Assembly (NCBI GenBank): GCA_937929805.1
Contig: CALFUT010000046.1
Location: forward strand, 1-57,808
From: an uncultured Pirellulaceae bacterium
GTDB lineage: Bacteria > Planctomycetota > Planctomycetia > Pirellulales > Pirellulaceae
Length of the DNA: 57,808 nt
Direction of reading: 5' to 3'
In this document: in pieces, positions 54,733 through 57,808 of the stretch
Layout of the letters: the number at the start of each line of letters is the position of its first letter
Position numbering within the stretch: position 1 is the first letter of the stretch
The notes under the pieces: model-generated
Told to the model about the DNA's origin: nothing
The model's database searches: none
Seen by the model: only the letters and a program-made list of their open reading frames with translations
Program-made: the position numbers and the translations under genes

Positions 54733-56580
54733 GCTAAACGGAGTTAACTTTCGGCGACAAAGGATTGTCACGACTGAATCTGCACGTTCGCGCCGGATTA
54801 TGCCCGGGGCGACACGAAGTGTGCCTTTCCCCAACAGCAGCTCGACTTAGTTCCCCGATGCGCTGTCCAATGGCGTGGTGCTAGTCACTGCAGAGCCTGT
54901 GGCATTTGAAAAGCCGATCGGATCGCAGCCAAACGCCCCCGCGTCCCTGCCCTCCTCCAGCACGTAATCCGATCGACCGCGATTATAGAAATTTCGCATC
55001 GCGGGGACTCCTTTCTGCAGTTGCTCACAATAGCGCAGCAGCGAATCGTGGTTGGAGAGCAACTCCATTTCGGTATTGAAGATGCATGTCGATCGACAAC
55101 TCGTCTGCGAGCCCGCAGTGGTTTTGTGACATCGTGCTGCCTCGTCATGCACAACTGGTTGGCACAGGACCGGCTTAGTCGCCAACACGACACAACCGCA
55201 ATCTGGCGACATAGACGGTCAAAACCCGTCGTTGACCAATCGATGCGCTAGCAAGGCGAATAATGCGGAAATAAAAATGACTTGGGCTTTACCCCAAAAG
55301 CAATAGCCAGCTTACAAAGGGATCAGGGAATCCTTACAGGATCGAAGGATTTCTCCAAAATTTTAAAAGACCGCTACCGCATGCCCACTCGCAGCTGCAG
55401 CAAACACCTGTTTTACGTGGCCCTTGTTCCCAGCCTTTCTGACAACCGGCAAATTTCTTTACATGCGACACTCAAACGCTTTGTTCAATTTCTCCGAACT
55501 TGGCGAGACATTGGATATTCAAGTTGAAGCCAAAGACTACTCGTATGCAGCAAAGCGCATTGACCGATGAAGCACTGTGGGCGGAGCTCAAGGGAGAACT
55601 GCTGATTTACGGTCGCGAGATAAAAACACTGCCTGCGTTCAAAGAAGCTCTCGCGAACAAAGAATCGATCGCGAACATCATTTCCAATTTTGAGGCTCGG
55701 CTGTGCCTGGTTTGCCTCATCACCCAAGTGCGGGCGATGCTCGGTTGAGTCGACCAATATTTGTCGGCCCTGACGTGAAACACCTATCCGTTTCGAAGGA
55801 CAGCATCGGCTTCACGCTTGAAGAATCGGATGCGTTGATCGTCGGAATTGAGCTCGGCCGTCCGGCCATGGAAAGCCGCACCTAAAAGTTGGTCGGTAAG
55901 AATGTTTATTTGGCCGAGCTTCCCATCGGTGAAGCAAGAGAAATTCGGCTGGTCAGAGCAAAGCGATAGGCGATTTGCGAGTGCATTCGTTGATCGACAG
56001 GTAAGCAAGGGGCAGCGAACGCTGCCGTCCGATTGCAAGGCTACGGCGAGCCCTAGCTCGAATATTTCACCAAAGATGTAGCCGTAACACGCAAGCGCCT
56101 GTTCTGCCGGAACTTCGGTCTCTATTCCGAGGTAGCTTCGAATTACAGACTGTTTTCAAGCATTATGAGTTTGCACAGTTACGGCAGTGGTTTCGAGACC
56201 TTGTTACCGGCCTACGAAACATCCGGCCGATCATTTGCAAAGTGCATGATCAGCAGCCAGCAACCGCAGAGGGACCGGGATAGCTCGCAGAGCGGGATTA
56301 CAGCTGGCCGGTTCGATTTGCGTTGGATTGCCGCAATGCTGAAACCCAGATGACAAGTGCATAACGGCCATAATCGCTTAACTTTCACGACACCGAAAGA
56401 ATGTTTGTGGAATAAGTCTGAATTCCGCATCGCCCCCCTTGGCAGCGGAAGGCATATTTCAGAGACTCTGCCCCTCAACGGTAATTGGCCGTTGGGAAGC
56501 GAGCGGTCGCAAGTTCGATCCGAGCCACGCTGAAAAGCAAGGCTCGGTCGATTTGAAGAAAGTTTCAAGTTTTCCGGCTT
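54733..56580. other. Gene-poor region with decayed ORFs
   Basis: No intact gene is convincing. A minus-strand frame (54847-55212) carries a protein-like stretch (LLRYCEQLQKGVPAMRNFYN). A plus-strand frame (55551-55748) has DEALWAELKGELLIYGREIK, after which another frame (about 55740-55967) continues IFVGPDVKHLSVSKDSIGF through an in-frame TAA at 55883 and then KLVGKNVYLAELPIGEARE. Together these look like relics of genes broken by stops and frameshifts. The stretch near 56465-56540 is tRNA-like. Confidence 0.45.
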
Positions 56581-56586
56581 TGGCCG

Positions 56587-56614
56587 TTGACACCGAAACA
56601 AAGATTCATATACT
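56587..56614 (+). promoter_or_regulatory. Near-consensus sigma-70-type promoter for the rRNA transcript
   Basis: TTGACA (56587-56592) is a perfect -35 box. A 16-base spacer leads to TATACT (56609-56614), one mismatch from TATAAT. The following TGGGCCCTC is a G/C-rich discriminator like those of growth-rate-controlled rRNA promoters. The predicted start point is near 56621, giving a leader of about 430 bases before the mature 16S end. Confidence 0.72.
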
Positions 56615-56623
56615 TGGGCCCTC

Positions 56624-56656
56624 ACGAGCGGGAAATTGCTTTCCGGCTCGTTTTTT
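56624..56656 (+). terminator. Terminator-like hairpin just after the predicted rRNA start site
   Basis: ACGAGC and GGAAA on the left pair with TTTCC and GCTCGT on the right (small offsets at one position), followed by TTTTTT at 56651-56656. It lies only a few bases downstream of the predicted transcription start, so it may be an attenuator or may end transcripts entering from upstream. Confidence 0.7.
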
Positions 56657-56759
56657 AATCGGGTCACCTTTGAGATTTCCTTCGGGATTTTTTGATCAAT
56701 GGCTCAACTGCAACTTGTTTGCGGCCGATTGAAAAGCCTTACCCAAACAGGGTGAGTTT

Positions 56760-56771
56760 TGTTCTTTGACA
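56760..56771 (+). promoter_or_regulatory. boxA-like antitermination element in the rRNA leader
   Basis: TGTTCTTTGACA resembles boxA (TGCTCTTTAACA), the NusB/NusE site that lets RNA polymerase pass terminators in rRNA operons. It is followed by AATTTGGTAG and an 8-bp perfect hairpin (ATTAATTC/GAATTAAT, 56794-56812). The TTGACA inside could also be read as a -35 box, but no good -10 follows. Confidence 0.65.
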
Positions 56772-57048
56772 ATTTGGTAGATACCTCTTGTTAATTAATT
56801 CTTTGAATTAATGTCAAGCATAAGATCATGTGAACCAAGCTAAGTAGCATTTATTCCAGCTACTTGGCCCGGTCAAACAACTGACTCGTTGGATTCCAGC
56901 GGTTCGGTATTTAATTGGCTCTGTCGGCTTCGATTCAACTTCGGTTGATTTGGGTTGGCAGGAAACTAACTTTGTTAGTCGTCCATGAGGTTGTCTCTCT
57001 GGTTAGTGCTTTAGTGCTAACTGTGATTCGATTCTTGTGGCAAGCATA

Positions 57049-57808
<760 letters not shown>

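Noticed and set aside
54847-55212. 121-codon minus-strand ORF
   Set aside because: Only a central part looks protein-like; the start region is unusual in composition and lacks a ribosome-binding site. It is treated as a relic in the region note.
56766-56794. Second rRNA promoter using TTGACA in the boxA-like element
   Set aside because: The hexamer at proper spacing (TGTTAA) fits -10 poorly, while the whole word fits boxA.

Overview
The window reads as chromosomal DNA of a planctomycete, most likely of the Pirellulaceae (Rhodopirellula-like). The evidence is the partial 16S rRNA gene at the right edge, whose 5' part looks planctomycetal. It is supported by many families typical of that phylum: DUF1573, DUF1571 and MJ0042 zinc-ribbon proteins, a DUF6666-like Cys/Gly-rich outer-membrane barrel, secreted metalloproteases with dockerin-like tails, and HD-GYP regulators. 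Genes are loosely packed with modest operons. There is no CRISPR array, no recognisable IS element and no prophage; this is a core-genome stretch with many lineage-specific proteins.

Layout. 0.2-5.1 kb: a two-gene SbcD/SbcC-like (YhaO/YhaN-like) operon. 5.1-14.2 kb: signalling genes (REC-HATPase, REC-HD-GYP, PAS histidine kinase), a DUF1573 protein, a gamma-glutamylcyclotransferase-like protein, a parvulin and a secreted zinc metalloprotease. 14.36 kb: a selenocysteine tRNA gene (selC) with CCA encoded, then a 76-bp near-palindrome. 14.8-23.9 kb, mostly minus strand: a fused TrhO/RluA RNA-modification enzyme, an HD hydrolase, a zinc-ribbon membrane protein, a tandem ACT protein, a thioesterase (plus strand), a PSP1 protein, a secreted beta-propeller and leuCD. 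24.2 kb: uppP. 25.1-31.3 kb, minus strand: pheT, pheS, rplT, rpmI and two hypotheticals. 31.8-38.2 kb, plus strand: an HTH-like protein, a tyrosine recombinase, aroB and dprA. 38.4-54.7 kb, plus strand: an S9 peptidase, an FHA-GAF-kinase-like protein, several secreted proteins of unknown function, a cytochrome c, a fatty acid desaturase, an RNase HII-like paralogue, an outer-membrane barrel and a large RG-rich disordered protein. 54.7-57.05 kb: no convincing gene, but decayed ORFs, a tRNA-like remnant and the rRNA promoter and leader. 57.05 kb to the end: 16S rRNA, cut by the window edge.

Functional themes: translation and RNA modification (selC, TrhO-RluA, pheST, rplT, rpmI, 16S), DNA maintenance (SbcCD-like, Xer, DprA, RNase HII-like), c-di-GMP and phosphorelay signalling, and cell-envelope or secreted proteins. 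The most notable items are: the SbcD-like protein that lacks the catalytic His and two metal ligands; the TrhO-RluA fusion; the FHA-GAF kinase whose ATP-binding G boxes are eroded; PheT without its tRNA-binding OB domain; a divergent RNase HII paralogue; the RG-rich protein; and an rRNA leader in which a terminator-like hairpin directly follows a near-consensus promoter. All assignments were made by eye from motifs; no database search was run.
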